Counted from the stretch's first letter, positions 1 to 13,935 are shown. The stretch: 64,000 nucleotides of DNA from Turritopsis dohrnii (GCA_027922465.2 BQMF02000069.1:992001-1056000); one strand, 5' to 3'. Program-made: numbers and translations. The notes: a model not told the origin generated them from the letters alone.

Positions 1-3000
1 AAGGAAAGAAAAAGTACCTTGAGGATTCTTCGCTCAGCCTTTATGATCGCATTTTTTAAATTATAATAATGGTTGCCTAGGTAATCCATCGGTGTGTGTG
101 GTCTGTAAATTAAACATAAAATTCATGAAATAAACAATTAAAGTGATTGAAAGTAAAGCTTTGCCGTTATCCCTTCTTTAATTAGTCGATACATACAATA
201 CAAGACAGTAGTCGATACAAGACAGAACAAAGTCCTTGTTTGCTTGTTTGTTAATATCTCAAAGTATAGTGCGGCTTGGTTTATTTTAGGGTTATGTGTA
301 ACTTGGTTTGTTTGGTCATCAGCAGCATGGTTGAAAATAGAACAATATGGTCGGTCATTGAAACTCTTTCCTCATATGTTAGTTACCGAATAGTGATCTA
401 ACATCAATCTCCATACCTAGAAAATAACAAAGCAAAAATTCAAAGATCAAATTTTTATAAAGTTAGACTGAAGTACATTTCAATTTAATTTTTTAGCTAT
501 TCTAGAAAGATTTTTTATTTAGCCAAAACAAACTGAATGTGTTTTTAACAATTCAGCAAATAAAGAAGATCAAAATATATCAAGATTGGAAAGTTCCCAT
601 CACATCCATGAAGAAAAACACATTCTATCAAATGCAATTCCTGATGTAAAATAACCTTACACATGCTATATTTCGCACGTGCCTTAAATGTCTAAACCAA
701 TAACAAACGGAACAAAGTATATAAAAAGATGTCCAGCATTTGCAAAAGAAATTCCAGGATATCTCAGAATTTTGCCAGGATAATGAAACAGGATTATTCC
801 TTAAGAAATCTGGAATTTTATACATGGTGGATAAACTAAATTCAAACAGCTAATACATTGACACCAATTACACAATAAAGCTTATTTTTTTGTTCAATGA
901 TAAAAAAAGAAACGAAAACATTTTCATAAAAGCTACATTAATTATATTCAGTTTTAAGTTTTGTTTTCACTTGTTTCATCTTTATCAATTAACACTACTT
1001 TCTAATTTTCACAATGTTACTGAGATGTATTTGCATCTGTAAAGTAAAACATAGCTAATGTATGGTTTAGGCAAAAGGATGTGATGGTTCCTATATGAAA
1101 TTATATGCAAAGGAATTAACATTGCGTATTACATTTGTTTCACGTTCAAGTAAGTATTACAGGTGACCGAGCTGCATTCTTTGTGTTTTTTGTATTTTTC
1201 TTTTCAGGTGAACTAGACATGATTTCTTCCCATGGTGATTTGGTTATTTTTTTTATGTTTAGTATGTTACTTTGACTTGTACAGAAACACATTTAAATCA
1301 TTATTAGAAAGAGCAATTATATTTGAGTTATTTTTTCCTAGTGTGTATTCCTTTCTGTTGAAAATGCAACTCTGACTTGATATTTTTCTTTTTCACATTT
1401 TTGTTAAAATTATAGAATTACATTCAAAAGACCGACAGCTTGGATAAATTCAGAAAGTACTGAAATTTAAGTAGGGAGCTGGTTATATGAAGAAAATTGA
1501 TTGGTCACAAGAAAAAACAAACTATTACTACCAAGTGACAGTCCATGACAAGTAATGATCAGGAAAATTATTTATCATGTACATGTGTTTTGACATCAGA
1601 AACAAGTTCAAGAAAAAAGAAAAGAAAAAAGAAAAAGGAAAATGTAATCTCATTTCTATGATTTTTATCATTTCACCCAAATTTGAGAAAACAACAAAAG
1701 TGAATGCAATAGTGATATCTTGTAGAAACATCTACAATTTCTTCATTTAAGTAGAGTACCACCTTCTCACCATAAGTGAAAAATTATGGTAGATAGTAGT
1801 GTCATGTTGACAATAGATGAAAACAAACTGTGGTATCACGCACATTGTGAAAACCAGTTGAATAACTTTATGATAGATATGAGTAGGATTTTCGTAAGTA
1901 CCTGCTGATGTTCACAGTGAAAACTTCGAGACGCAAGTTTAGCTATGAGATGGAGGATGTCACTTTGGGAACGCTTCTTCTAGTTGGTTCACAAAATCGA
2001 AAATTCAAAGAAAGAAATATTCTTTAAAAAGAGAACGCTATGGAGACTTTCATCAACTATTCCCACGCATTTTCATTACATGTCTTTCCCTATGAGCAGG
2101 ATCTGATTTCATAAAGCCTGACTTGTTTGGCTACCTTTGAGGGTTCAGCTGGCTATATTACGGTATCTCATATTTGCTCTTTATTTCGACTGCCATCTTG
2201 AAAATAAAACTCACCAAAACACTTCCTTAAAAAATTGACAAAAACTCACTATGCATGCAAAAGTTCATCTAGAATAAAATTTAAAATGAAAATTTTTTGA
2301 TTGCAAAAGGTGTTCTAAATTTGTAATAATACCACTTTTCAAAAATTTATTCAATACCTGCTGACGTTTACACGAGAATACAGGGCTTGCCAAATTGGTG
2401 TACGTAGACTTGTCCGTACACCTACTTTTAGCTGCATATGTCTGGCTTTCGCTTTGTTGTACGCTCACGTACAGAAAGTTACTTGTTTTTGTGTACGTGT
2501 GATACTAGGCATACAGTACTTTTACCAATATTTGTATGCGTACCACAACATGGAATACCATCTTTTTTAACTGTGACCTCTGCTGTCACCGGTTGACGAT
2601 TTTGTAAAAACAAATTTAATTTCACAACGTGTAACTGTAGCTCTAAAATTCTATCAATGCTTCGATTCTAAACAATACACACGGCACAAGACATATCCGA
2701 GGGCATGCCCAAAAGCATTCATAAAATGCTGAACTTGTAAAATATTACGTTGTTGTTAATTTGATTGTGTTCAGCAAAGTTTACGGAGACTGAGAGAAGT
2801 GTGCGTCAAACACCAGGTTAAAAGAAAATTTTTCAAGAATTTCCTTTGCGTGTAAATAACACTTCTTGTGGTTTATTTTCCACAAAAGCTACGTACAGTT
2901 TTTACATATTATTTGTACGTTAACGTACAATATAACTGAAAACTTTGTACGTTAGCGAGTGCTGTCTGAAAAATATTTAGCAAGCCCTGGAATAACCTTA

Positions 3001-6000
3001 CGAAATTTCATTACTGAAATTACTCCGCCTTGGCTCAGGATTTACATGATTTACCAGTGTTGTGATTGCCCGTCTGGACAGGCGAAAAAAAGTATATAAA
3101 TTGTAAATGTGATTTAAGAATTTCCATTACAAGAGATTTGAGTTTTATGTTTGTTTTTGCAATTTCCACTCTTTTTTTCCTATTTTGTAAGCAAGTGTGT
3201 CCAAATGAAATTGTAGAGTGTTATTGAATATCGGGCCATTAAAATTTTAAAACCAATGATGTCAATGACCCAACATGACACCCAGAGAAAATTTTAAGAT
3301 TAGACACTGACTGTTTGGGGTTCCTTTGTAATTTAATATTTTGAGGTTTTGAAAAGCGAATTAATTCGCTTATTTTTAAGGCATACATTTAGTGACAAGA
3401 AGTCTGTTTTTTTCTTTCAATATTTTCAAAATGCTATTTACTCTTAGAGATCTATTATACATTCATATTAAAATGCTTTTGGGTTTTAAATTATCAATAC
3501 TTCACAGTTTCAAAGTCTGAAGAAAAATTTTCAGGTTTAAAGATCTCAAATTTAAAGAATCAATTGACTGAATAGATAATTGTTAGCAGTAATAATGGCT
3601 AGTGATCAGATTGCTAAAATTAAAAATGAAAAACATAGTTTATGAATCCACAATTCAAAATAGAACTCTACTCCTTGAAAGTATTGAGTATCTTAATTTA
3701 GCTTTCTTTCATATGCTTTTGGGTTCATAAAAAAATAATAAATAAATAAATAATAATAATAAAAAAAATGAATTCCGTGATGTCATCCAATATTTCATTT
3801 GTTTTATAGAATATGTGGGATAACCTATCATTTTGAAGGAAACCATTTTCTTTAATCCTCTGTTTTAACAATGCTATGTTTTTAACACAATCAATTAAAT
3901 ATTTGAAGTTGAATATGAGTCCTTATAAGATGCCAAATAAATTATGTATTACTTTTGTCATTTCATTATGTCTTATCCTAAAAACCTATTTTTAACAGTT
4001 GCACTCTTGAAAGAAAAACAAGAGCCAGATGGCGCAAAACGGTAGCAGCAAAAGTACTTGCCACAAGAATACTTTTAAATTTGAAATTTTACTTAAAGTT
4101 CTTAGACGTTCTGTAAACGTTATTTCTTGAGATATCTTACTGGTGGAAAACAGGCATAAACGATATTATGTTTAAAATTACTAACTCGTGTAAATAGGGT
4201 CTAATCGCAACACACCAGCAATTTAATTTATTAGAAGACAAAAGAATTATACATGCATGAGCTGTTTATAACGTACGTTTTTTTTTATAAGAGCTTATGT
4301 AGAAAAAAAAATGTATGTTTTGAATTATAATTTTTTGAAACCGAAAATGAATTCAAACAGATAACTGCCTTTTTTTAACACGATTTTTGAAAACCTTGAT
4401 GTTCAAAGACAGAACCGATAGCTAACAAACATAGAAAGTAATAAGAAAGTCTGATCTGTGCTTTACTGACACGAAAAACACATCTATTTTCAAGTGCCAA
4501 AGTCCATTGATTCAGTACCATAAAAGTAACTAAAAGTCCCAGTTTTATGTAGACCTATTTGATTAATATCCATTCCTTCATCAATTAAGTGATAAAATAT
4601 CAAAGAAAACGTATTTTAAATGTATGTGATTGAAAACCTTCGAAAATTCAAAAGGCTGCGTTCGTTCATTAGAATGTATATTGAGTTTTTAGTGGGGACT
4701 CGCATACTCTAAATCGTAGGCTAAAAACTGCCGTTTCGGCCGGAGTAGTAGTAGTAGTAGTAGGAGTAGTAGTAGTAGGAGTCCAAGGGTGTTTTAATAC
4801 GGTATTCGCTTATGCTGCTACCGTAATTACAAATGTTATACTAACACATCAACTGAAAACTTCAACATGCTGAAAAATTTGAACTTTGAATTTTGTAGTC
4901 AAGTTGCATAATGTTTAATAAATGAATGAATTTTTTTCAGGCTTACATATACATAGGTGGGACCGATATGTACATTGAAAAAATAAAAATTTGACATCTT
5001 ATCAAGTGGTGGTATACATCACAAAGGGGCTGTTTATATGAGAGACAAGATGCCAAACTAAGACAAAAAAGGTAGATCCTATGCTTAAAATAAGAATTTT
5101 GGTACTGTCTCTGCAAAGGGAAATAACCCTTTTGACAAGATATTTTTTTTATCATCTTCTTGGGATGATTTATAAATATTTCAACTATCTGGTGCAACTG
5201 TTTTTTTCTTTTTCATTTTCATAGATTGCTGGCTATTTTTCTTGTGAAGTCTTGAAATATTTGAACATCATGTATGGTCTTATATTTCCATTTTAAATTC
5301 TTATGCATCTCTTTGTATGCATTACAATTTCTTTAGAACGTTTCACCAAGCAAAAAAAACTATTGTAAACAACAAAAATAAAAACACGAACTGTCACGTT
5401 ATGACTACATAATGTAAACTCAAAAACGTTTACAATGTTTTTCAAGAAATTCAAATATTTTTGAATCTAACAATTTTCTCTAGCGTAATCATCAAAATTA
5501 AAACAATAGAAGAATATGTCGCCGTGCCATATTTTAAAAAATTATGGTGAGATGTCTCTCCATATAAACAGTCACTATGGAAAGTAAAGAAATATCTCAA
5601 AACAAGAAAAGTAGCAATTTGGTTGTTTTTGTAAAGAGAATAAACAGAAAGTCATCTTTTTATTCAAACATGAATGATCTTGGTTTTCCAATAGAAAAAA
5701 TAGATACACCTATCACTTTGAGTAAATTGATTGGTTCTCAAGATAATTATTATAATTATTCCTTTGCTTAAAAAAGTTTTGTGCATTGCATTGAAAAAAA
5801 GATATGCGTATTGCATTGACAAAGTTAAATTCATTTTACCTTATTACACAAAATTGTGGGAATTAATTAACTCGGATTTCAAAATTCTACGTTCATTAAA
5901 ACTGTGTTAATTTGTACCTCACGTAATTTAACCGCCCATCAATTAATGTATCCTGTTGTGAAATATAATCTCAAGTTACTTTGTGATATTTTTCAATTTT

Positions 6001-9000
6001 TGAAAGCAAATTGTTGAAATGCAGTAAAAACGACAGGTTTTTTATTATCAGTAATTTAACAGGAAACATATGTAAAAAATACAAATATAATGAGTCACTC
6101 GCACAGTCATAGAGCATAATTGTATAGCAGACATTAGCATGCACACTGTTTTTATTTAGTTTTTTTCTCGTGTTTTATTATGTAGATAACATACCATATT
6201 CTCTCTAACTAGCGCCCCTCTCCAGTAAGTGCCCCTCTCTAATAACCACCCCCTTCTAGTCGAAAATATTTTTATAAGTGCCCCTCTCCAATAAGCGTCC
6301 AGGCGCTTATAGAATGACTAGACATTAAATTTATAAGCACCCGGGTGGTAATTAGAACTTTGAACCAAACACGAATATTCTGTAATAGAAACGGAAGGCT
6401 ACGTTTTTGTGATGACTAAATTTAAGTTATAAGTACAAAATCTTATTTCGTTGCCATGAAAAATACAGTTGTTTTTACTCTTTTATGATAAAAAGCAATG
6501 CCTCGTTTACAGCTAGCATGACCATTTCAAAATGTTTTTATAAGCCCCCCTCTCTAATCGATGCATAGAAAGAATTCATTATATATGCAGGTGGTTGATA
6601 GTTCACAAAATTTACAAAATGTGAAATTAAATGTTAATGTAAACTTAAACATTGTCACACTATAGTTTTTTCCTTTTTGAAAGAGTAACTACCAAAACCT
6701 TAAAAACTCATTTGACACTCAATCAATCAATCAATCCGTTCAGAAAATAAACATGCTTGCAAATATGTTGAAGAAACATGAAAACGTTACGTTAGGTTAC
6801 TCCAGCATAAAAACGTCACTTCAACATTGAATTTTCAATTTTACTCCTGTTAACTGTGTCATGCAGGCAAATTTTTTTAAGCACTTGGAAACTTAATCTT
6901 AGTTTCAAAACTCAATCGTAACAATTTGAAACTGAAGATTTAGAAAACATTTCCAATCTTATTTCTGTACTTCCGTGCTCTGCAAAAACACGAGAAAAGT
7001 CAGTTTTATCCATCATCCTTGGATTGTTCATACAGCATTAGGCATGCCAAGATTTTCAGCCATTCTAGAGCACTGTGGGGTCTTTTGGGTATGTTTGTTT
7101 TTTTAAATCAACAGTTTTAAGTGGCGACAACCTTTTCTGTCTTCTCCTTTTTTCGTGAGAAGAGTTCATCATTCAATATCATGTTTGCTTCTGGGGAAAC
7201 GCATCTCCTTTGCTCGAGGAGACAATATTTTCTTAAAAATGATGGAAATATCACATGTTTGTGGAGTATAGTCATGTTTTTGGTATACTAAATTAGAAGA
7301 GGGTTCTCAGCAGGATTTCCGAAATATAAGAAGCAAGGTGCTTTTACACAATTACACATTGATATCGTGATGAAAATGGAACAGAGTTAAAATGATTCTA
7401 AAGCTGCTTGAGATCGTGGAAAAAGCTAGAATTACGCAGCTTCCAGAGACATCGCCTCCTGGGCCACCAGCGGACCCAATGCAAACTATTTTTAACCTCA
7501 ATTTCCCCAAAAAACAGTAGCTAAAAGTGCTTGGAAATATGCTTGTCATTGGCACTAAAGCACATGGTCGGAAACGGTTGTTACCGATGTAGTTCATTAA
7601 TGACTGGGTACCGCAATTTTGGTTCAGGGAAACGACCGTTTTCGTATATTGTTACCGAAAAGCGCCAGCTCAGTGACGAATGAAAGTTAAATGAGTCCGT
7701 TAAAGTTAAAGGGTGTTGTTGTTTTCACTTGATTTGTCATTTTATTTCGTTTTATGTTGTTATCATCTCAGTGATTCAACTGTTTTATCTGCTATAAAGC
7801 AGAAATGGGTACTTTGCAGAAACGGAAATTCCAGGCCTTGTCATAATAGGTGCGCGATCGCTCGCTCACACGCAAACACGCGCCCAAGTTCAATATTTCT
7901 TGCGTCACCCGAATGATGATTCACTCGCCCAGCTTTGATGAACAACAATTTATCTGAGCGATTTACAGTTAATATCTATCAAAAGGAATGATTATATGTT
8001 TTAGAGTGGTTTTCTCTTACCTCTTTCTCAGAAAACATGCATAACAAAAACGTCATGAATAGCTTTGTTAATTTCATAACGCCTCAAAACGAAAACTTAA
8101 AAGAAACTTTATTACCAGATCTTTTCATGATCAAGTTCAAAAAGATATGCACAAGATTTACAACAATTGGATTATAGAAAAATATATATAGAAAAACAAT
8201 ATTCTTACTTCATTTTGATAAATAGGAAATAATGTTCAAAAATCATAGTAACTTTCAAAAGCCTTTCAAACAAAGGGTTTTGTTAATTCAAATATTTTTA
8301 CAAACAACACCTGTACACAGATCAATTCAGGAAATTTTGTTAATTCATTCTAAATATAGTTATATGAAGATGAAATTATGCTGAGTGATTGTTATTATAT
8401 AGTTATATAGATGTTTTCCGTTAACTAACAAAGATGTATTTTGTTAATTGAATTTTCACGTTACATCAATAAAACACGAAGAACTCGTAGTTAAAAAAAG
8501 AAAGCATTGATATGCACTGAAGTCGAAGATAAGGGCTGCAATGCCTCCAGTGTTTGGGGTTCACTGGTTAAATCGTCCCCCGACTTCAATAAGTAAAATT
8601 ACATCATTTGTAGCGAAATTTGGAATCGCGCAGGCCAATTAGTTGTTGTCAATTTAGGCACGCGATTAGTCGCGCGGGAGAGATTTCTTTATGTCAAGGC
8701 CTGAAACGATCGTTTTCGTGAAAATTCGAGGCCTGAAATGTATACAAAAGATAACGAACTGGAATAAAAAAACCTGAAAAAAGAAAAAAAGTGAAAAACA
8801 GAAATTCTGAACTAATAGTGTTACTCTTCGTTTTGTTTTGAAGTTTAAATCATTTTTGAATTTAAGAGGTTTCCATTCCATTAAAATGTAACCACTTGGC
8901 TGGCTAATTTTTTGAAAAAAAAAATTTTTTTTCGTAACAGCAAACTTTGCAAATATTTTTTTAACTTAAAAAAACATTAAAAAAAGTTAAACAAACCGAA

Positions 9001-12000
9001 AAAGTTACATAATACTTTGTACACGGGGAACAAAATTGATTCATTTATTTATTAATTTTTAAAACTTATTTTTCTTCATTGGTTTCTTTAAAGTCAGAAA
9101 TTTTTGCGGGAAAAAATTTTTTGTAATTCGCGAGAATTAATTTTCGCGAATTGGCCAAAAATATTTTTTTGCAGGAATTAATTTTCGCGAATTGGTAAAA
9201 AAATATTTTTTTCGCAGTAAATTATTTTTGCGCTTTGAGGACTTGAAATACTCTGCATAGTTAAAGTGTCAATGCCTGGGACATTATTAAACAAAAAACT
9301 GCTTGCGAGGTACAAAGAAATGACCAACGTACTGTATAGCGAGCTGGAAGAAAGAATGTTTATGGGCTCTTTTGTATTTGATGATATTTTTGAGCCAAGT
9401 ATTAGTCAACCAAAACCAAAAAAGAAAAACAGGGCTGGTCGTGAGAGGTGTGCGCTCTATCACACGCCTTAACCTTACTAGGCGTGGAACAAAATTTTAA
9501 GTTTTTGCAAAAATATTGAAAAGATAAGTTCGCTTAGCTCAAGTTAACTGGCGGTTGGGCCGCCATTTTAATAATTGAGTCGGCAGTTACACCGGTACAG
9601 TTGTCGTTCGGCTGCCGGTTCTAGTCAACCACGAGGTTGCCTACCATGTGGCCTTCTCCGTTCAACACTCGTAAAGTTAAGAGGAATATTTTCTGTGTTT
9701 CTTAAGACAATTTCTTGCAACTAGAGACATTTAAAAGCCATAACACGTTTTAGAATGATCTAGCATGACTTAATACGTATGACACTCCTTAAAACAAAAA
9801 CGCACGCCCAAAATGTAACAAGGTGTGCGAAAAAAATGGCACGTCTGGAAAATATAGACATGCAACCCATTGCACGCAGGTGTAAAATCTTACGACCAGG
9901 CCTGAAAAAGAAAGAAAAAACACAGCAAACAGTTTCGCGTGACATCAGAACAATGTTAGGGCAAGTCACGAAAAAGAATTCAACAAAACTGGAAAAGACT
10001 ATCACAATATTAGACTAGATTTTATTTCTTCTTTTTACAACGTATGCACTTGGTATTTTTTATTATATTTTTATAAACAAAGATGAGAAGAGAAGAAAGG
10101 TAATTTGTTACATGAATCTCAACACCAATCTTCGACGCTCATTATCTCGAACCCCCAAGGGACCGACAAAAACCGTTCGACATTATGAAAGATAATGAGC
10201 GTCGGCTGTACTGTGTTTCAAATTCCTAATTTAAAAAAATCATCACAGTTCCTGATTTATGTTAACGAGTTAATTTGAAAACTTTTAACAGGCTATAAAC
10301 AAATAAACAAATCTTAATATTTACATACCAGAATAAAAACGGCACAAGGATGGTACATACTGGAATAACCCATGCATGAAGAAACCAACACTGCTATTTC
10401 AAATTGTCTGCTGTAACTCCAGAATCTTGTGTAGTCTCGTTTTGAAATATAACCATATCATACAATTCATGACCTCATATCTGGGGGTAGCTGTAGTGAA
10501 TACAGTACAGATACAAAACTATCAAACATTTCAGTCAAATTTACTACTCCTTCTTGTAAACAGGTGTTCCATGAATAACCGACAAGCTCTCATCTGTTGA
10601 AGTTCATTTTGTCACATACAAACAATTCCAATTCGTTCATTGGCTATTCCTTGCTTCATTTCATAACCAAGCCACACATTTTTTAGTCATTTAGATACAG
10701 TACATTATTAACAAACAAGCAAAAAAGAACTAAATAAATGAACAATCTTGCCTTGCTACTCCATGAATAACAACACACCACATCATGTATTCCATATGTT
10801 GACAACAAAGAGGACATGAGTGATGGTTGAATATTGGTAATTTGGATGCAGTATATAAAGCAATTGAATGTGACCATTGTCAGCTTTACAATGCTGTCTT
10901 GTATCGACTGTAAAGTAAAGTAGGTGAAACATGAGAACTAACAAATATATAGTTTGTTTGTTTGTTTGTTTGTGGACCAAAACTCCATTGTATGTAGAGT
11001 AATCAAGCATTTATTATTTCAATGTATCATAAAGATCTGGATCAGGTCTCAAGCTGAAGTTAACATCATAACATTTGTTCACCATAATCCTTTAGCTTAT
11101 TTCTAGAATCTTATCCTACATTAAACAGAATTGTTGGATACACTCCTACCTTATTTGGTTTTAATGTAAGGCCAGATCAATCCCTGACACACCAAATGAT
11201 TCATCAAACTTTTAGTGATATTTTGAAAAATACTTTATACTTATCGATAACTTTAGGTTTTGAGTCACAAAACCCTGGAAAATTCATTGCTTCAATTGTT
11301 CTTGAACACAAAACTGTCTGGGCATCAAAGGAATAACTATTTCCTATGTGCCAAAAGTTGACTCTAGCTTCCAGTAAGAATGATTTTTCCACCTAACAAC
11401 TGTGGTATTTTTTGAAATTATCAAGAAATATATAATTAATCATTCAAAGTCAAAACTGAGTGCAAAAACAGTGTAACATGGTTATAGCAGCAGATACACA
11501 TTCAATATTATACAAGATAACAAACTTGTACTTACTTCTTTAAAAATCGCTGTTTCACATGTTCATAAACATTAATAATATCCCTGATCCTACGTGGACA
11601 CTCTTCTATCTTTGCAGCTAAGAACACAGCAGCCATCGCACTGACCTAAGGTATGCACATGTCAAATAGTTGAAATTTTGTAATTTCCATTCTGAGTCTC
11701 AATTTTTTCCATCTGTCCAGTTGAAAATTGCCACTCATTGAAAAATTAGTAAGCTAAATATCTTATATCAAGAGCATAATGGAAAATATGATGTAAGAAA
11801 ACTAACCTCTACTTCATGTTTAACTAAGGATTTCGAATAATAAAAACGTTGTAGTAATACTTGGCCAGTAGCCATAGCAACCTATAATCATTGAAGCACA
11901 TTTTTATTTCTCAACAGTTATGTAAGTCAAACATTCATGAAACCTTTTTGTACTTACAAATTCCATGTCTGCCACAATTTGTAAAATTCTTGTCTGATCT

Positions 12001-13294
12001 TCATCACACATTTATTCATTGGAGCCTTAATTGCTACTAGATCTTCCAACTTATAAATTGCTTTTGTGCACAAAAACCTACATTAAGTTATTCAGATATG
12101 GCTAATTTATGACTTAGTTGCAGTAACTTCCATAACCTGTTCAACAAACCTGTTGTTTTAAAGAACAATAAGTGCTTGATTGAGTAGCTGAAAACATTTG
12201 TCATTAAATTAATAGAAATATGGTAAAGGAAAGTGTATGATGCTTCAAAGGGAGTCCAAAATGATAATCCAAGGGATGATAGAACTCACAAAGCTGTTAA
12301 AGAAGTCTTTTTTTATTTAAAAATCATCAAATTATGCAATGCATAATTATGTCATAAGATAGTATTTTGTTGATGTTTATAACATCTGAGTTAGTAAATA
12401 TTATAACTTCATTCTTCTATCAATCAACTACTTGTGAAGTGTCCTTCTACAATGTAATTGACATACAAAAACGTTTTTATTTGACTTATTTTATAACTTT
12501 CTAAAAGCATGTTGGTGGTTCGAGCCCACCTAGATCATTCAATGTTTTTTTCAAATTTCAAATATGTCATAAAATATTTCATTTTCCATGCTTCAGGTGA
12601 TTTTGCAGAAATCCTTATGTCTGTACCAGGGCATCTTGTTGTTTTCTACACAGAGCTTACAAAGTTTTGCATGGTTTTCAGGAGAGCAGTCACTTTAAGA
12701 AGCTATTCTAAAAGAAAATTCTAACTGCGTGTTGGTAATTTTCAAGTGTTGAAATAAATTTACTTATCTCTGATTTAGACATTTGTGTTATAGTTTAGTA
12801 TGGGATACGTTATTTTCTTAATTTACAGACCAGTTGGAATTATGTCTTGATTGGTGTCCGTGATTATTGAATAAGGCTGTCCTTAATAATGTTCCACAGT
12901 ATTTTGCAAGAATATTATCATTTACTGTTGTATTTTTTGTCTTTTTTACCGACCAACCTTATTAGTTTTTAATTACACTTAACAACACCCACCCTCACTA
13001 TATTTTATATTACAAAATCAAACATTGATGTCAAAAAAATTCATCTTTACAGGTTTTTGTTGCCTAAACAACGATGTAAAGTATTACCTGTGGCAAACGA
13101 AGTAATAACCCAGCTATTTGTATAAGTTCACATCCATATATTCTCATGTCGTTCTCTGTATCTCTGTCTAGCCCATCTTTCATAGATGGTGTTTCGTCGA
13201 TTTTTTCACTTGGGATAATGCAGTTTTCCAGTGATATAATTATATCATCGTAGTCATATTCTTTCGTTACTTTTTTTTCATCTGGCGTATTCAT
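1..13294 (-). CDS. CCNL1: Cyclin L (partial; 3' part beyond left edge)
   Basis: Transcriptional cyclin that partners CDK11-type kinases and acts in the nucleus in pre-mRNA splicing and transcription (family knowledge). Exons on the minus strand: 13088-13294, 11807-11881, 11536-11645 and 18-102. All junctions are GT-AG and phases agree (0, 0, 2). Together they give 159 codons. The first exon has the cyclin L N-terminal signature (TPSxxDGLD, then GCELIQxAGxLLRLPQ). The second and third carry VAMATGQVLLQRFYYSKS and AAKIEECPRRIRDIINVY of the first cyclin box. The edge exon reads YNLKNAIIKAERRILK, matching the conserved NxxKNxxIKAERRxLKEL segment. The ATG at 13294 opens the first clear exon. The second cyclin fold and the usual RS-rich tail are not in the window. 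The intron between the last two exons is 11,433 bp. CCNL1 and CCNL2 cannot be told apart here. Confidence 0.9.
2381..2989. mobile_element. hAT5-like non-autonomous element, TSD GAATA
   Basis: The ends are inverted repeats, CAGGGCTTGC at the left and GCAAGCCCTG at the right. They are flanked by a perfect 5-bp direct repeat, GAATA (2376-2380 and 2990-2994). The 609 bp interior has repeated GTACGT-type palindromes and no coding frame. CAGGG termini are typical of hAT elements; a 5-bp duplication fits the variant called hAT5. The class is inferred from termini alone. Confidence 0.65.
6190..6330. repeat. Diverged pogo/Tigger-like repeat fragment
   Basis: Contains repeated pieces of the type CTCTCTAA-TAxxGCCCCTCTCC, the degenerate 'cctctaataagcgccc' style of pogo-like element ends. 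It resembles the terminal parts of the complete element at 50042-50686, but no second end or target duplication was found here. A related scrap lies near 6545-6560. Confidence 0.4.
7832..8703. mobile_element. GC-palindrome element, family B, copy 1
   Basis: The outer ends are inverted repeats (CAGGCCTTGTCATAA at the left, TTATGTCAAGGCCTG at the right). Just inside lie CG-rich palindromic motifs such as GCGCGATCGC and CGCGATTAGTCGCG. An internal block near 8550-8585 (GTGTTTGGGGTTCAC followed by CGTCCCCC) is shared with the copy at 58419-59531, which ties the two together. No coding frame. Target duplication not clear for this copy. Confidence 0.6.
9430..9904. mobile_element. GC-palindrome element, family B-like, copy 2
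   Basis: The left end reads CAGGGCTGGTCGT and the right end ACGACCAGGCCTG, an inverted repeat. A subterminal GTGTGCGxxCxATCACACGCC palindrome resembles those of the other family B elements. The interior is AT-rich with no recognisable protein. It is shorter and more diverged than the other two copies, so membership is tentative. Confidence 0.45.
12430..12905. repeat. Dispersed repeat homologous to 14990-15447
   Basis: About 470 bp aligns by eye with the right part of the element ending at 15447. Shared pieces include GTACAAAAAC...TTTATTT, the block GGTAATTTTC..GTT.AAATAAATTTA, and AATTTACAGAC..GTTGGAATTATGT followed by GCTGTCC. It lacks the outer inverted repeat, so it is a truncated copy. 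It lies in cyclin L intron 1. Confidence 0.5.
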
Positions 13295-13935
13295 GATTCA
13301 AGGTTATCAGTATAGTGAAATAAGCCCGCGCATCAAAAAAGTCGCAGGAGAAATAAAGAATTTTCTTTTGAATTGAAGGAAGTAAGCGGCTCCAGAACGT
13401 TTTCCCATAAAACCATGCGAGAAGTTGTTCTAACCATGCCGGCTGATCATACCCACCAAGTTATAGGACATGGTCGTGTAGTTGCCTGTTGTGAAAGTCT
13501 GAAATCAAGATGGTTTCTGAAGTACCGAACAGATTGTAAACAACACATGGTCCATATGATTGATATCATCGTCACTTCACTTTAACTGTTTGATTATTTT
13601 TTATGTCAGTGCAAAACACAAGAAAATAGACTCCAGGGTGCAAAAAAGGAAAATCTTTTTATTAGTCAGGGTTGACAATTCGAGGGAAATATTTATGCTT
13701 AGTGATTTTTAACTTTTTCGTGATTTTTTTTTAATTTTTTTTTTTTTTTTTTAATTTATTTTAACGAGGCCGGGGGGAACTGGCAGTGTTGTCCACTGAT
13801 GTGGGCCTCCACCAGGAATGTATACCTCAGATTTTTAAGACAGAGAACTTGCACATACTAAACTGATAGGTGATTGTGGTTTTATTTATGTAATTTGAGG
13901 CACTTGTTCATTAGCTACATCACATCATGCACATA

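Larger units (their letters stand above)
103..11535. other. Giant intron of cyclin L, TE-rich, no further exon found
   Basis: The two flanking exons fit each other in phase, so this 11.4 kb is intron. It holds microsatellites (TAA-rich near 3730-3770, TAG/GTAG near 4747-4783, GTTT near 10951-10973), several palindromic MITE-like elements listed separately, a stretch of TTCGCGAA palindromes at about 9105-9235, and a pogo-like fragment near 6190-6330. Open frames inside it are short, low in complexity and have no recognisable family. Confidence 0.7.

Noticed and set aside
9266..9472. 68-codon plus-strand ORF in the cyclin L intron
   Set aside because: No recognisable family, ends inside a MITE-like repeat, no partner exons.
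11204..11392. Further cyclin L exon just left of 11536
   Set aside because: The frame does not match the cyclin L consensus; the true next exon, matching in sequence and phase, is at 18-102.
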